Below, in pieces: positions 1 to 5,908 of a DNA stretch of 24,060 bases. The position numbers and the translations under genes are program-made. Every line of letters begins with the position of its first letter. The stretch's first letter is position 1. The notes beneath the pieces are model-generated. The model did not search any database. It was not told the origin of the DNA and was given only the letters and a program-made list of their open reading frames with translations. The DNA is from Bacillota bacterium (lineage in GTDB: Bacteria > Bacillota > Clostridia > Acetivibrionales > JAEZXR01): positions 1 through 24,060 of the forward strand of contig JAEZXR010000144.1 of the NCBI GenBank assembly GCA_023419605.1, written 5' to 3'.

Positions 1-27
1 CCATTCTTCTGTTAAAATTTCTTTCAT
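1..27 (-). CDS. Start of a truncated gene running off the left edge
   Basis: Nine codons are visible, reading MKEILTEEW, on the minus strand. They begin with an ATG preceded at good distance by a near-perfect ribosome binding site (GAAGGAGGGAG on the minus strand, 35-45). The rest of the gene is outside the window, so no function can be given. The strong Shine-Dalgarno sequence and the upstream inverted repeat at 71-102 make it a real start rather than a chance ORF. Confidence 0.65.
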
Positions 28-70
28 CTATATTCTCCCTCCTTCGTTTTTATGAGGGAGAAAATTAAAA

Positions 71-102
71 GCGCACGTGAAGGTATAACCAAACACGCGC
101 GC
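71..102. promoter_or_regulatory. GC-rich inverted repeat upstream of the left-edge gene
   Basis: Arms gcgcacgtg (71-79) and cacgcgcgc (94-102) are complementary at 8 of 9 positions around a 14-bp AT-rich spacer. The arms are GC islands in otherwise AT-rich DNA, between the minus-strand gene start at 27 and the plus-strand promoter at 112. It could be a regulator operator or a hairpin in the leader of the left-edge gene. The sequence alone does not decide. Confidence 0.4.
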
Positions 103-111
103 TAAATGTTA

Positions 112-140
112 TTGTAAAAAAGACAAAATTGTACTATAAT
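112..140 (+). promoter_or_regulatory. SigA-type promoter for the structured RNA
   Basis: TTGTAA (112-117), a 17-bp spacer and TATAAT (135-140) fit a vegetative promoter well. The expected start is at about 147, which is exactly the 5' base of the closing stem of the structured RNA. No plausible coding sequence with a ribosome binding site follows. Confidence 0.7.
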
Positions 141-146
141 AACATT

Positions 147-238
147 GTTGCTGTGGAGACAATGTCTCACGTGTTGGTAGTGTATGTACCTGCATGGGCC
201 GTCCGGTGTTCCCGCACTGGACGGTCACGGCAACTTTT
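147..238 (+). ncRNA. Candidate structured RNA with a cloverleaf-like fold
   Basis: Hand folding gives a 9-bp closing stem (147-155 with 226-234, one G-U pair) that encloses three hairpins. These are 156-160/164-168 (5 bp), 176-179/187-190 (4 bp, 7-nt loop) and 199-208/215-224 (10 bp, one G-U pair). The last loop, UUCCCG, could pair through its CCC with GGG at 196-198 as a pseudoknot. The closing stem is followed by TTTTAATTTT, which could end transcription. A good promoter places its start at the first stem base. It is not a tRNA: it lacks the invariant T-loop and D-loop bases and has the wrong arm lengths. I do not recognise it as a common riboswitch, 6S, tmRNA or SRP RNA. It could be a stand-alone small RNA or the aptamer of a switch whose gene is lost. 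Confidence 0.5.
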
Positions 239-313
239 AATTTTCTCGTGCTTACATTATATCACCTTACTGGGAAATGTTGCAATAGGTTTGTTGCCTG
301 TTGGAGATAAATT

Positions 314-394
314 TTATTTTTCGGACTCGGCTTCTTCATCCATTTCCATTCCATACGGCCCTTTATGCAAACGCCAAACCAGCCGCTGCCGGTC
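314..394 (-). pseudogene. C-terminal tail of an unidentified lost gene
   Basis: The minus strand reads 26 codons to a TAA stop with protein-like composition (core LVWRLHKGPYGMEMDEEAE). The stretch is richer in G+C than its surroundings. An in-frame TAA lies directly upstream and there is no start codon or ribosome binding site. It is best read as the 3' remnant of a gene. The family is not recognised and chance cannot be excluded. Confidence 0.3.
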
Positions 395-406
395 TTATTG
401 TATATA

Positions 407-455
407 TTATAAAAATGCCTTGGTAGTGTCATCCACTACCAAGGCATTTTTATAA
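407..455. terminator. Very strong bidirectional terminator
   Basis: A perfect 22-bp stem (407-428 with 434-455) has a 5-nt loop TCATC. The stem base is an A tract on one side and a T tract on the other, so it can terminate both strands. It would stop plus-strand transcripts from the promoter at 112 and minus-strand transcripts from the small gene at 643. Confidence 0.85.
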
Positions 456-508
456 ATAGGCTGTGAGATGTTATGTAACTGAAATAACTGCATTTTAGCT
501 GAATTTAA

Positions 509-643
509 CTATTGCTGGTCATCGCGGAAGCCGAAGCCGAAGCCACCACCGCAGAAGCAGAACAAGATTACTATGATTATAATAATCCAAATCCATTCAA
601 ATCCGAAGCCAAAACCTCCGAAGCCGCCTCTATCGTCTGCCAT
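509..643 (-). CDS. Small Gly/Phe-rich single-pass membrane protein, probably sporulation-linked
   Basis: The 44-residue product has an acidic MADDR start and a GGFGGFGFGF block. A very hydrophobic segment follows (about residues 17-30, WIWIIIIIVILFCF with one Cys, plus another Cys at 31), then a second GGGFGFGF block and a charged tail. This Gly-aromatic plus Ile-rich layout resembles the tiny YjcZ-like proteins of Bacillus and Clostridia, which are tied to spores. The start at 643 is chosen because GGAAAGGGGAG precedes it; the longer reading frame upstream has no such site. A SigK-like promoter lies at 685-711 and the terminator at 407-455 follows. The sporulation role is inferred from composition and promoter, not shown. 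Confidence 0.7.
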   Translation of the reverse strand: MADDRGGFGGFGFGFEWIWIIIIIVILFCFCGGGFGFGFRDDQQ

Positions 644-684
644 AAATCTCTCCCCTTTCCTCAACTTATATATACTTACAACAA

Positions 685-711
685 TATAGTATGCAAAACA
701 AAATTTATGGT
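685..711 (-). promoter_or_regulatory. SigK-like promoter for the Gly/Phe-rich protein
   Basis: The minus strand shows AC (711-710), 16 bp, then CATACTATA (693-685). This matches the known SigK pattern AC-N16/17-CATAnnnTA. The start would fall near 677, about 35 nt before the ATG at 643. SigE uses a similar -10, so the exact sigma factor is uncertain. Confidence 0.45.
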
Positions 712-888
712 GATTGTATAAATACAAAAATTTTTCCGACCCGTAAAAGGAATACCTCTAAGGGAAGTGCCTGATGATGCACCCTAGAGACATTGCCCTG
801 CCAGGCAGCTTTCCGTTGCTGTTGAAATTTTCTGGAGCAAACCGCCGAACAGAAGCCAAATTACGAATGGAAAAAAAGTAAAATAGAC

Positions 889-917
889 TTGACATTTGAT
901 GTAAAGTGAACTATACT
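889..917 (+). promoter_or_regulatory. SigA promoter of the XRE/membrane protein operon
   Basis: TTGACA (889-894), 17 bp, TATACT (912-917) is a near-consensus vegetative promoter. Transcription would start near 924, inside the second direct repeat, about 35 nt before the XRE start codon. Confidence 0.8.
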
Positions 918-939
918 AAAAAAGTAAAGCACACTATAC
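901..939 (+). promoter_or_regulatory. Two direct repeats forming a likely XRE autoregulatory operator
   Basis: GTAAAGtgaACTATAC (901-916) and GTAAAGcacACTATAC (924-939) differ only in their three central bases. They lie 23 bp apart, about two helical turns. The first covers the spacer and -10, the second the transcription start. This placement suits repression by the HTH protein encoded just downstream. Confidence 0.6.
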
Positions 940-957
940 ATTGTTAGGATGTGAAAT

Positions 958-1155
958 ATGAAAACGCGTATTGTGGAATTGCGTAAGGAAAAACGCATAA
1001 CCCAGGAAGAGCTTGCGCAGCTTTGTGGAGTTACCCGCCAAACCATAATATCACTGGAAAGTGGACGTTATAACCCGTCCATTTTTCTTGCTCATAAAAT
1101 TGCGCAAATATTCGGATTATCCATTGAGCAAGTATTTATTTTCGAGGAGGAATGA
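958..1155 (+). CDS. Short XRE-family transcriptional regulator
   Basis: The 65-residue protein is essentially one Cro/C1-type helix-turn-helix. The LRKEKRITQEELAQLCGV and TRQTIISLESGRYNPS segments carry helices 2 and 3, followed by a short C-terminal helix (LAHKIAQIFGLSIEQVF). The length is normal for this group of compact bacterial regulators, which bind DNA as dimers and often control the membrane protein gene next to them. The start has TTAGGATGTG upstream. The stop overlaps the ribosome binding site region of the next gene with a 3-nt gap, so the two are co-translated from one message. The direct repeats at 901-939 suggest autoregulation. Confidence 0.88.
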   Translation: MKTRIVELRKEKRITQEELAQLCGVTRQTIISLESGRYNPSIFLAHKIAQIFGLSIEQVFIFEEE

Positions 1156-1158
1156 TTT

Positions 1159-1578
1159 ATGAACTATGCCAGGAAAACACTGATCTCTAACGCTGTATTT
1201 ATTATTATCGGTCTTGCTGCATTACTGTTCTCTATCTTTGGTGATTCATCCAATGCGTATAGAGGTGGTATGCTTTCAGGGCTCGCAGGCGGCTGTTTAG
1301 TTGTTGGGATAGGGGGCATTGTTGTTAGTGCCCGGTTAATGAAAAACCCCAAAAGAGCAAAGGAAGTTGAAATAGCAAATAGCGAAGAACGTAGTCAATT
1401 CATAAGAATGAGCGCCAACTCACTGGTCCACACTATAATGATTTTTGTGGAAAGTATAGGCGCTGCTGTAGCAGGGCTTATGGGTTTCAAAGAGATATCT
1501 GTTACACTGGCAGGTGTATTGATTATCCAAGTTATCTTATATATTAGCTCTCTCTATTATTACGGAAAAAAGTATTAA
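1159..1578 (+). CDS. Four-helix membrane protein paired with the XRE regulator
   Basis: The 139-residue product has hydrophobic segments near residues 9-27, 36-58, 88-108 and 112-134. A positively charged cytoplasmic loop (MKNPKRAKEVEIANSEERSQ) lies between the second and third. Small membrane proteins of this shape are common downstream of 65-aa XRE regulators in Firmicutes, but their function is unknown. The ribosome binding site GAGGAGGAA lies inside the end of the regulator gene. The two genes form an operon driven by the promoter at 889, closed by the hairpin at 1599-1647. Confidence 0.75.
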   Translation: MNYARKTLISNAVFIIIGLAALLFSIFGDSSNAYRGGMLSGLAGGCLVVGIGGIVVSARLMKNPKRAKEVEIANSEERSQFIRMSANSLVHTIMIFVESIGAAVAGLMGFKEISVTLAGVLIIQVILYISSLYYYGKKY

Positions 1579-1598
1579 TACCGTTTTTACTTTTACCC

Positions 1599-1647
1599 AT
1601 AGGAGGCTGTGAAAAAAGGTATTCTATAGGTTTTCACAGCCTCCTAT
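1599..1647 (+). terminator. 17-bp perfect hairpin after the XRE operon
   Basis: ATAGGAGGCTGTGAAAA (1599-1615) is fully complementary to 1631-1647, with a 15-nt loop. The A-rich inner end becomes T-rich on the descending arm, but no T tract follows. It may work as a terminator or as an mRNA 3' stabiliser. Its AGGAGG core looks like a ribosome binding site but has no ORF behind it. Confidence 0.5.
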
Positions 1648-1656
1648 AGCTTGGGA

Positions 1657-1696
1657 CAAAAAATCAATGCCCCCTGGCAAAAAAACCAGGGGGCAT
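1657..1696 (-). terminator. Minus-strand terminator
   Basis: ATGCCCCCTGG (1667-1677) and CCAGGGGGCAT (1686-1696) form an 11-bp GC-rich stem with an 8-nt loop. On the minus strand it is followed by a run of T (1663-1657). It directly follows the gene remnant ending at 1705 and could also end the histidine kinase operon. Confidence 0.75.
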
Positions 1697-1704
1697 CGGA
1701 TTCA

Positions 1705-1818
1705 TTATGTCTTGCAGATTTTAACCAGCACAATTCTTTTGTCTTCCACTTTTTCCACTTTAAAGACCAGCTCTTCATATTCAATAACAGGCTTTTTTGC
1801 CTCATAAGGTTGGCGATT
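1705..1818 (-). pseudogene. C-terminal remnant of an unidentified gene
   Basis: The minus strand reads 37 codons of protein-like sequence (core PVIEYEELVFKVEKVEDKRI, then a short VLVKICKT tail) to a TAA 9 nt before the terminator stem. An in-frame stop lies just upstream. The alternating charged and hydrophobic pattern suggests beta strands. No start codon or ribosome binding site serves this frame. An overlapping frame offers MLNVSKIANL further upstream, so a frameshifted small gene is an alternative. The family is not recognised. Confidence 0.45.
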
Positions 1819-1962
1819 TTACTTACGTTAAGCATGTAGCTCTCTAGTTTTCTATGCTAACGGTCTTAGTTCGTCACAATAAGTACAAAGACTGAAATTC
1901 TGAGTGCAACCTTTGCACTTTTATTCGCGTTCTTCCTTTGAATTTCCCCTGTACACGGTTAT
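1819..1962. other. Spacer downstream of the histidine kinase gene
   Basis: Nothing coding is supported. A short stem AGTGCAA (1903-1909) with TTGCACT (1913-1919) followed by TTTT reads as a weak plus-strand terminator-like hairpin. Confidence 0.3.
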
Positions 1963-3348
1963 TTATTCACTCCATAGCGGAAGCAAAATTTCTGCCTTCA
2001 GGCCTTTCCCGGCATCACTGGTCAGGATTAACTGTCCACGGTGCGCTTTGGCAATTCTTGCAACCATCGGCAATCCTAATCCGTGCCCATTATGGACAGG
2101 GCGGCTTCTTTTTGATGAATACGGTAGTTCCAGAAGATCGGAAAGCGCACTTTGAGAGACGCCTTTTCCGTCATCGGATACAATAATGCGGCAGGTTTTC
2201 CCATCATTGTCCAAAGAGGTTTGCAGGAGTATTTGACAGCCCTCCGGATTATGGGCGACACTGTTTTGCACCAGATTATTAATGGCGCGGAGCAGCAGCT
2301 TTTCATCGCCGTTTACCCGTAAGGTTTCATCGGAAATGTCCAACTCCAGGGTGAAGCTTTCCTCCAGCCCATTATTTAAAAACTCTGATGCGGCTTGACG
2401 GGCAAGTGCTGACAGTCTTACAGGCTTCGTATTCAATGGCTGCATTTCATACTCCAGCATGGATACAAGGTTCAAATCACTGACAAGTGAGCGAAGCTTC
2501 TCTCCATGGCGCCGGATAATACCGGCCTGTTTCCGCTGTTTTACCGGTATGGTTTCATCTTCTTCCAGTTCACTTGCATAGCCAAGCACCATGGAAAGAG
2601 GCGTCCGGATATCGTGCGAAATTCCTGCAATCCAATTGGAACGAGCTTCATCCCGGTTTACCAGCGCATCACTTTTTTGCCGCAGCAGTGCGGATGCACG
2701 GTTTACGCTTTGTGCAAGGTTAGCCAGGATTCCCTTTGGTTCCACAAACACTTCTCTTTCCTCCGCAAGGGCTTGTATCCCCTGGGTCAGAGGACGAAGG
2801 GAGCGAATGAGCCTGGACCCGATCAGCAAGGATAAAAGCAAAGCCAGGGCAATATTTCCAATGAGCAGGGAAAACGTCCTCAGCGGCAAGGAAGAAACCC
2901 AGCCTGGCGGAAGGATATACTGGTATTTTACCAGGCTCTCCTTCGGATATCCGACAACCACCAGTCCTGCATCATGCTCCCATACAAAAACGGGATAATC
3001 CATCAGGTAGCTCCGGGTAAATTTGGACACATCGGTTAATGAGTATGTTTCGGGAAGCTCGCCGGGGAGCCTGTAGCTCCACGCTACATTTCCCCTACTG
3101 TCAATCAGCATGGCCCATGCATGCTTCTGCTGCAATAAGCCTGCCGGAAAGGAATCCAAAGAATACGTATTGTCCGAGGGATGCAGCCCCTCTGCTACGC
3201 TTCGAACGACAGCGGCTGGGGAGTGTTCCCCGTTCATTCCTTTAAGCACCCATACGCCCAGCAGCACAAAATTAAGAATAAGCAAAAAAGCGGAAATCAA
3301 TACAGTGGCGCTGATAAAGCGTTTTAAAATACGTACTGTACCCTCCAT
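1963..3348 (-). CDS. Membrane sensor histidine kinase of a peptide-antibiotic-type two-component system
   Basis: The 461-residue kinase has a first membrane helix at about 10-36, an extracytoplasmic domain at about 37-155, a second helix at about 157-180, a HAMP-like linker and a HisKA dimerisation helix. The phospho-acceptor is His245 in GISHDIRTP. The HATPase domain shows an N box (NNLVQNSVAHN, about 357-367), a DDGKG loop (392-396) and GHGLGLPM (421-428). Size and layout fit the NisK/SpaK/CprK-like kinases that sense cationic or lantibiotic peptides. It starts 2 nt after the response regulator stop (TAAGGATGG), so the pair is translationally coupled. The lantibiotic-type ABC transporter genes diverge from the regulator. 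The ligand is inferred from context only. Confidence 0.93.
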   Translation of the reverse strand: MEGTVRILKRFISATVLISAFLLILNFVLLGVWVLKGMNGEHSPAAVVRSVAEGLHPSDNTYSLDSFPAGLLQQKHAWAMLIDSRGNVAWSYRLPGELPETYSLTDVSKFTRSYLMDYPVFVWEHDAGLVVVGYPKESLVKYQYILPPGWVSSLPLRTFSLLIGNIALALLLSLLIGSRLIRSLRPLTQGIQALAEEREVFVEPKGILANLAQSVNRASALLRQKSDALVNRDEARSNWIAGISHDIRTPLSMVLGYASELEEDETIPVKQRKQAGIIRRHGEKLRSLVSDLNLVSMLEYEMQPLNTKPVRLSALARQAASEFLNNGLEESFTLELDISDETLRVNGDEKLLLRAINNLVQNSVAHNPEGCQILLQTSLDNDGKTCRIIVSDDGKGVSQSALSDLLELPYSSKRSRPVHNGHGLGLPMVARIAKAHRGQLILTSDAGKGLKAEILLPLWSE

Positions 3349-3350
3349 CC

Positions 3351-4061
3351 TTACTCCCCCTTTACCATGAGTTTGTACCCCAAACCTCGAACGGTTAGCA
3401 GGTATTCCGGGCTGGAAGGGTTCGCCTCGATTTTTTCACGGATGCGGCGGATGTGGACCATCAGCGTATTTTCATAACCGTAGTAATCATCCCCCCACGC
3501 GGCTTGGCAAAGCGCGTCACTGGTTACGATGCGGTTTCGGCTTTCGTAAAGCTTATACAGCAAAACATGTTCCTTTGCTGTCAAAGGGTATTCGCTGCTG
3601 TCATCCCGAACGGCACCGCTTTCCAAATCAATTATGCGTTTTCCCAACTGAAAGACAGGACGCTGTTCCTGCCTGGGCGGCGAATAGACCCGGCGCAAAA
3701 TCGCCGTGAGCCGGAGAATCAGCTCCCGCGGTAAAAACGGTTTTACAATATAGTCATCCGCGCCAAGCCCCAGCCCTAATAAACGATCCTCGTCCTCACC
3801 CCTGGCCGATAAAAAAAGGATGGGCATGTTGGAAATCTGGCGCAAGGAAGGCAGAAGGGAGAAGCCGTCTCCATCCGGCAGCATTACATCCAGAATAACA
3901 ATCTCCGGTTTTACAGACCGGCAAACCTCTAACGCCTCCGCGCAGCTGGCGGAATGATAAATGCGCGTAAACCCCTCCTTACGCAGAAAGCCCTCAATCA
4001 TATCGCGTATTTCACGCTCATCATCCACGATGAGCAGTTTTTTGCTTTTTAACTCTTCCAT
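3351..4061 (-). CDS. OmpR-family response regulator
   Basis: The 236-residue protein has a receiver domain with acidic pocket Asp14/Asp15, phospho-acceptor Asp58 (VILDVMLPDGDGF) and Lys107 (VKPF). The C-terminal winged helix ends with the classic TVRGLGYKL wing (about 223-231). Once phosphorylated by the adjacent kinase it should bind direct repeats. Such repeats, phased at 11 bp, occur at 4135-4174 upstream of the divergent transporter genes. The start has AAGAGGTGA as ribosome binding site. By gene order and neighbours it matches regulators of lantibiotic or cationic peptide resistance transporters, for example the CprR type of Clostridioides difficile. That functional match is an inference. 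Confidence 0.93.
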   Translation of the reverse strand: MEELKSKKLLIVDDEREIRDMIEGFLRKEGFTRIYHSASCAEALEVCRSVKPEIVILDVMLPDGDGFSLLPSLRQISNMPILFLSARGEDEDRLLGLGLGADDYIVKPFLPRELILRLTAILRRVYSPPRQEQRPVFQLGKRIIDLESGAVRDDSSEYPLTAKEHVLLYKLYESRNRIVTSDALCQAAWGDDYYGYENTLMVHIRRIREKIEANPSSPEYLLTVRGLGYKLMVKGE

Positions 4062-4134
4062 ATAAAATCACCTCTTATAATTATACACTGCTTTTTTCCG
4101 TATTCCACCCGTACACCTCCGCTTTTTTACGATT

Positions 4135-4187
4135 TAAGGTTAGCGTAAGGTTATTGTCAGCTTGAAGAAAGGTTGATTTGTTATACT
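4135..4187 (+). promoter_or_regulatory. Response regulator boxes and -10 of the transporter promoter
   Basis: TAAGGTTA occurs twice, at 4135-4142 and 4146-4153, exactly 11 bp apart. A related GGTT recurs at 4171-4174 and a weaker GCTT at 4160-4163, all in the same 11-bp phase. A -10 TATACT lies at 4182-4187 with no good -35 at the right distance. A run of helically phased half-sites over a weak -35 is the usual arrangement for activation by an OmpR-type regulator. Confidence 0.65.
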
Positions 4188-4230
4188 CTGGCCATAACGG
4201 AAGATTATTAAACAGATTGGAGATGCAAAC

Positions 4231-5142
4231 ATGAATCAGATTATTTCTACCTGCAATCTTTCCAAGCGGTACGCCAATGCCTACCGTGTGAAGGATGTAA
4301 ATTTATCCGTATGCGAAGGAGACATTTACGGCTTCCTTGGCCCCAACGGAGCAGGGAAATCCACCACATTAAAAATGATTTTGGGATTGGCCCGGCCTAC
4401 CGACGGGAAAGTTACAGTTTTCGGAAAGGATTTTGAAACGAACCGACGGCTTATTTTAAGCCAAACCGGTTCTCTTATTGAATCCCCGTCCTACTACGGA
4501 CATCTCACAGGACTTGAAAACCTGCGCATTATGCAGAGGCTTCGGGATGTACCGAATAAGAATGTATCGGAAGCCCTGAAAATCGTACGGCTGGAAAGCC
4601 AAAAGGATAAGAAGGTGGCGCAGTATTCCCTCGGCATGAAGCAGCGCCTGGGAATCGCTATGGCACTGCTGGCTTTCCCGAAGCTTTTGATTCTGGACGA
4701 GCCCACAAATGGTTTGGATCCTGCGGGTATCGGTGAAATCCGGGAGCTGATCAAAGCTCTGCCGCAGCGCTACGGAATGACAGTGCTGATTTCCAGCCAC
4801 CTGCTTTCTGAAATTGAACAGATTGCCACTGTAGTAGGCATTATCAATGACGGAAGGATGATGTTTCAAGGCAGCCTGGAGGTACTGCAAAGCAAAAACC
4901 GCCCAACCATTACTGTAAAAACACAGAACAATACGCTGGCACAGGAACTGCTTTTTTCCAAAGGTTTCTCTCCCGTGCAGCAGGAGGGCTCTCTGGTATT
5001 CGAAAGCCTTACGGATGAGCAGGTAGCACAGGTAAACAGAAATTTGGTTGCAGCCCATATTGACGTGCTGCGCATTGAAGAACACAAGAAGAACCTGGAG
5101 AGCATTTTCCTCGATATTACGGGAAAGGAGCGAAGCCTGTAA
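4231..5142 (+). CDS. ABC transporter ATP-binding protein, lantibiotic/bacitracin-resistance type
   Basis: The 303-residue ATPase carries Walker A GPNGAGKST (37-45), a signature region YSLGMKQRLGIA, Walker B LLILDEPTNGLDP and a switch His in LISSHLLSEIEQ. A C-terminal extension of about 90 residues is typical of BcrA/NisF/SpaF-like subunits. It should energise the two membrane proteins that follow to expel or detach peptide antibiotics at the membrane. The stop TAA shares its last base with the next ATG (TAATG), so translation is coupled. It is controlled from the boxes at 4135-4187. Confidence 0.93.
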   Translation: MNQIISTCNLSKRYANAYRVKDVNLSVCEGDIYGFLGPNGAGKSTTLKMILGLARPTDGKVTVFGKDFETNRRLILSQTGSLIESPSYYGHLTGLENLRIMQRLRDVPNKNVSEALKIVRLESQKDKKVAQYSLGMKQRLGIAMALLAFPKLLILDEPTNGLDPAGIGEIRELIKALPQRYGMTVLISSHLLSEIEQIATVVGIINDGRMMFQGSLEVLQSKNRPTITVKTQNNTLAQELLFSKGFSPVQQEGSLVFESLTDEQVAQVNRNLVAAHIDVLRIEEHKKNLESIFLDITGKERSL

Positions 5143-5897
5143 TGAAAACGATTTGCCTGGAGTTTTACAAATTGCGCCACAAGCATTTGCTTTTGATGGT
5201 CACCTTATTTTTGTTTGTGGAAATCGCCTGGGCGTTCATGGCGGCCAGTATGTCGATTTCCCGCAATCCTGACAGGACTGGCTGGGAGTCGGTCATTGCA
5301 ATGCTGTCCTCCATGAACGGCCTTTTCCTGCCCATTCTTTCGGCTGTTGCAGTGTCCCGCATCTGCGATATGGAGCATAAGGGCGATACGTGGAAGCTGC
5401 TATTGTCCGTTTCCGTACAGCGAGGCCAGCTCTACGCGGCAAAATACACCTGTGCGTGCATCGTAATGCTGTTCGCCTGTATCCTGCAAGTGCTTGCCAT
5501 GGTCGCATTTGGCAAAGCCAACGGTTTCGGGCAGCCTGTGCCCTTATGGCTGCTGGCCCGGTTTCTTATGGGTACGGTTTTAACCAATATGGTTATTTTA
5601 GCGTTGCAGCAATGGATATCGCTGGCAGTAAAAAACCAGGCTTTCGCGCTTTGTCTGGGCATGGTCGGCGGCTTCATCGGATTGACAGCAGATTTGTTTC
5701 CGGGGGCAGTGCGCAGGCTTTTTGTATGGTCTTACTACACCGGGCTAAGCCCGGTTGCACAAAGCTATGTAAATGAAAAAATACAGTTCATTGTACTGGA
5801 TTCGAGTGCATTATTGCCTGTGATGGCGATGCTGATCATGGCTGGGATTGGTATCTATACAGCCGGGAGCATCCATATATCCAGGCAGGAAGTATAG
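5142..5897 (+). CDS. Lantibiotic-immunity-type ABC permease, MutE/EpiE-like
   Basis: The 251-residue integral membrane protein has about six helices (near 16-36, 54-72, 103-124, 134-160, 171-190 and 222-243). The ABC-2-like start FYKLRHKHLLLMVTLF places a basic cytoplasmic tail before the first helix, and the MEHKGDTWKLLLS segment after the second is the usual conserved coupling region. The length of about 250 aa matches the paired permeases of lantibiotic protection systems. It is encoded between the ATPase (1-nt overlap) and a second permease of similar size, giving the ATPase plus two different permeases arrangement of the NisFEG/SpaFEG/CprABC family. Confidence 0.85.
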   Translation: MKTICLEFYKLRHKHLLLMVTLFLFVEIAWAFMAASMSISRNPDRTGWESVIAMLSSMNGLFLPILSAVAVSRICDMEHKGDTWKLLLSVSVQRGQLYAAKYTCACIVMLFACILQVLAMVAFGKANGFGQPVPLWLLARFLMGTVLTNMVILALQQWISLAVKNQAFALCLGMVGGFIGLTADLFPGAVRRLFVWSYYTGLSPVAQSYVNEKIQFIVLDSSALLPVMAMLIMAGIGIYTAGSIHISRQEV

Positions 5898-5908
5898 GAG
5901 GAGTGAAA

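Larger units (their letters stand above)
644..957. other. Intergenic region between the small membrane protein and the XRE gene
   Basis: Besides the SigK-like promoter and the XRE promoter with its repeats, the middle (about 730-880) has no ORF with a ribosome binding site. It is more GC-rich than the promoter DNA on either side and reads as degenerate coding-like sequence on both strands. I could not assign it to a gene. Confidence 0.4.

Noticed and set aside
147..234. tRNA gene
   Set aside because: Arm lengths are wrong (9-bp acceptor, 10-bp last arm) and the invariant T-loop and D-loop bases are missing.
129..455. 108-codon ORF on the plus strand
   Set aside because: It has no ribosome binding site, runs through the structured RNA and ends in the terminator stem. 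Composition is not protein-like.
2506..2998. Plus-strand ORFs within the kinase and regulator genes
   Set aside because: They are antisense shadows of well-conserved minus-strand domains and have no ribosome binding sites.
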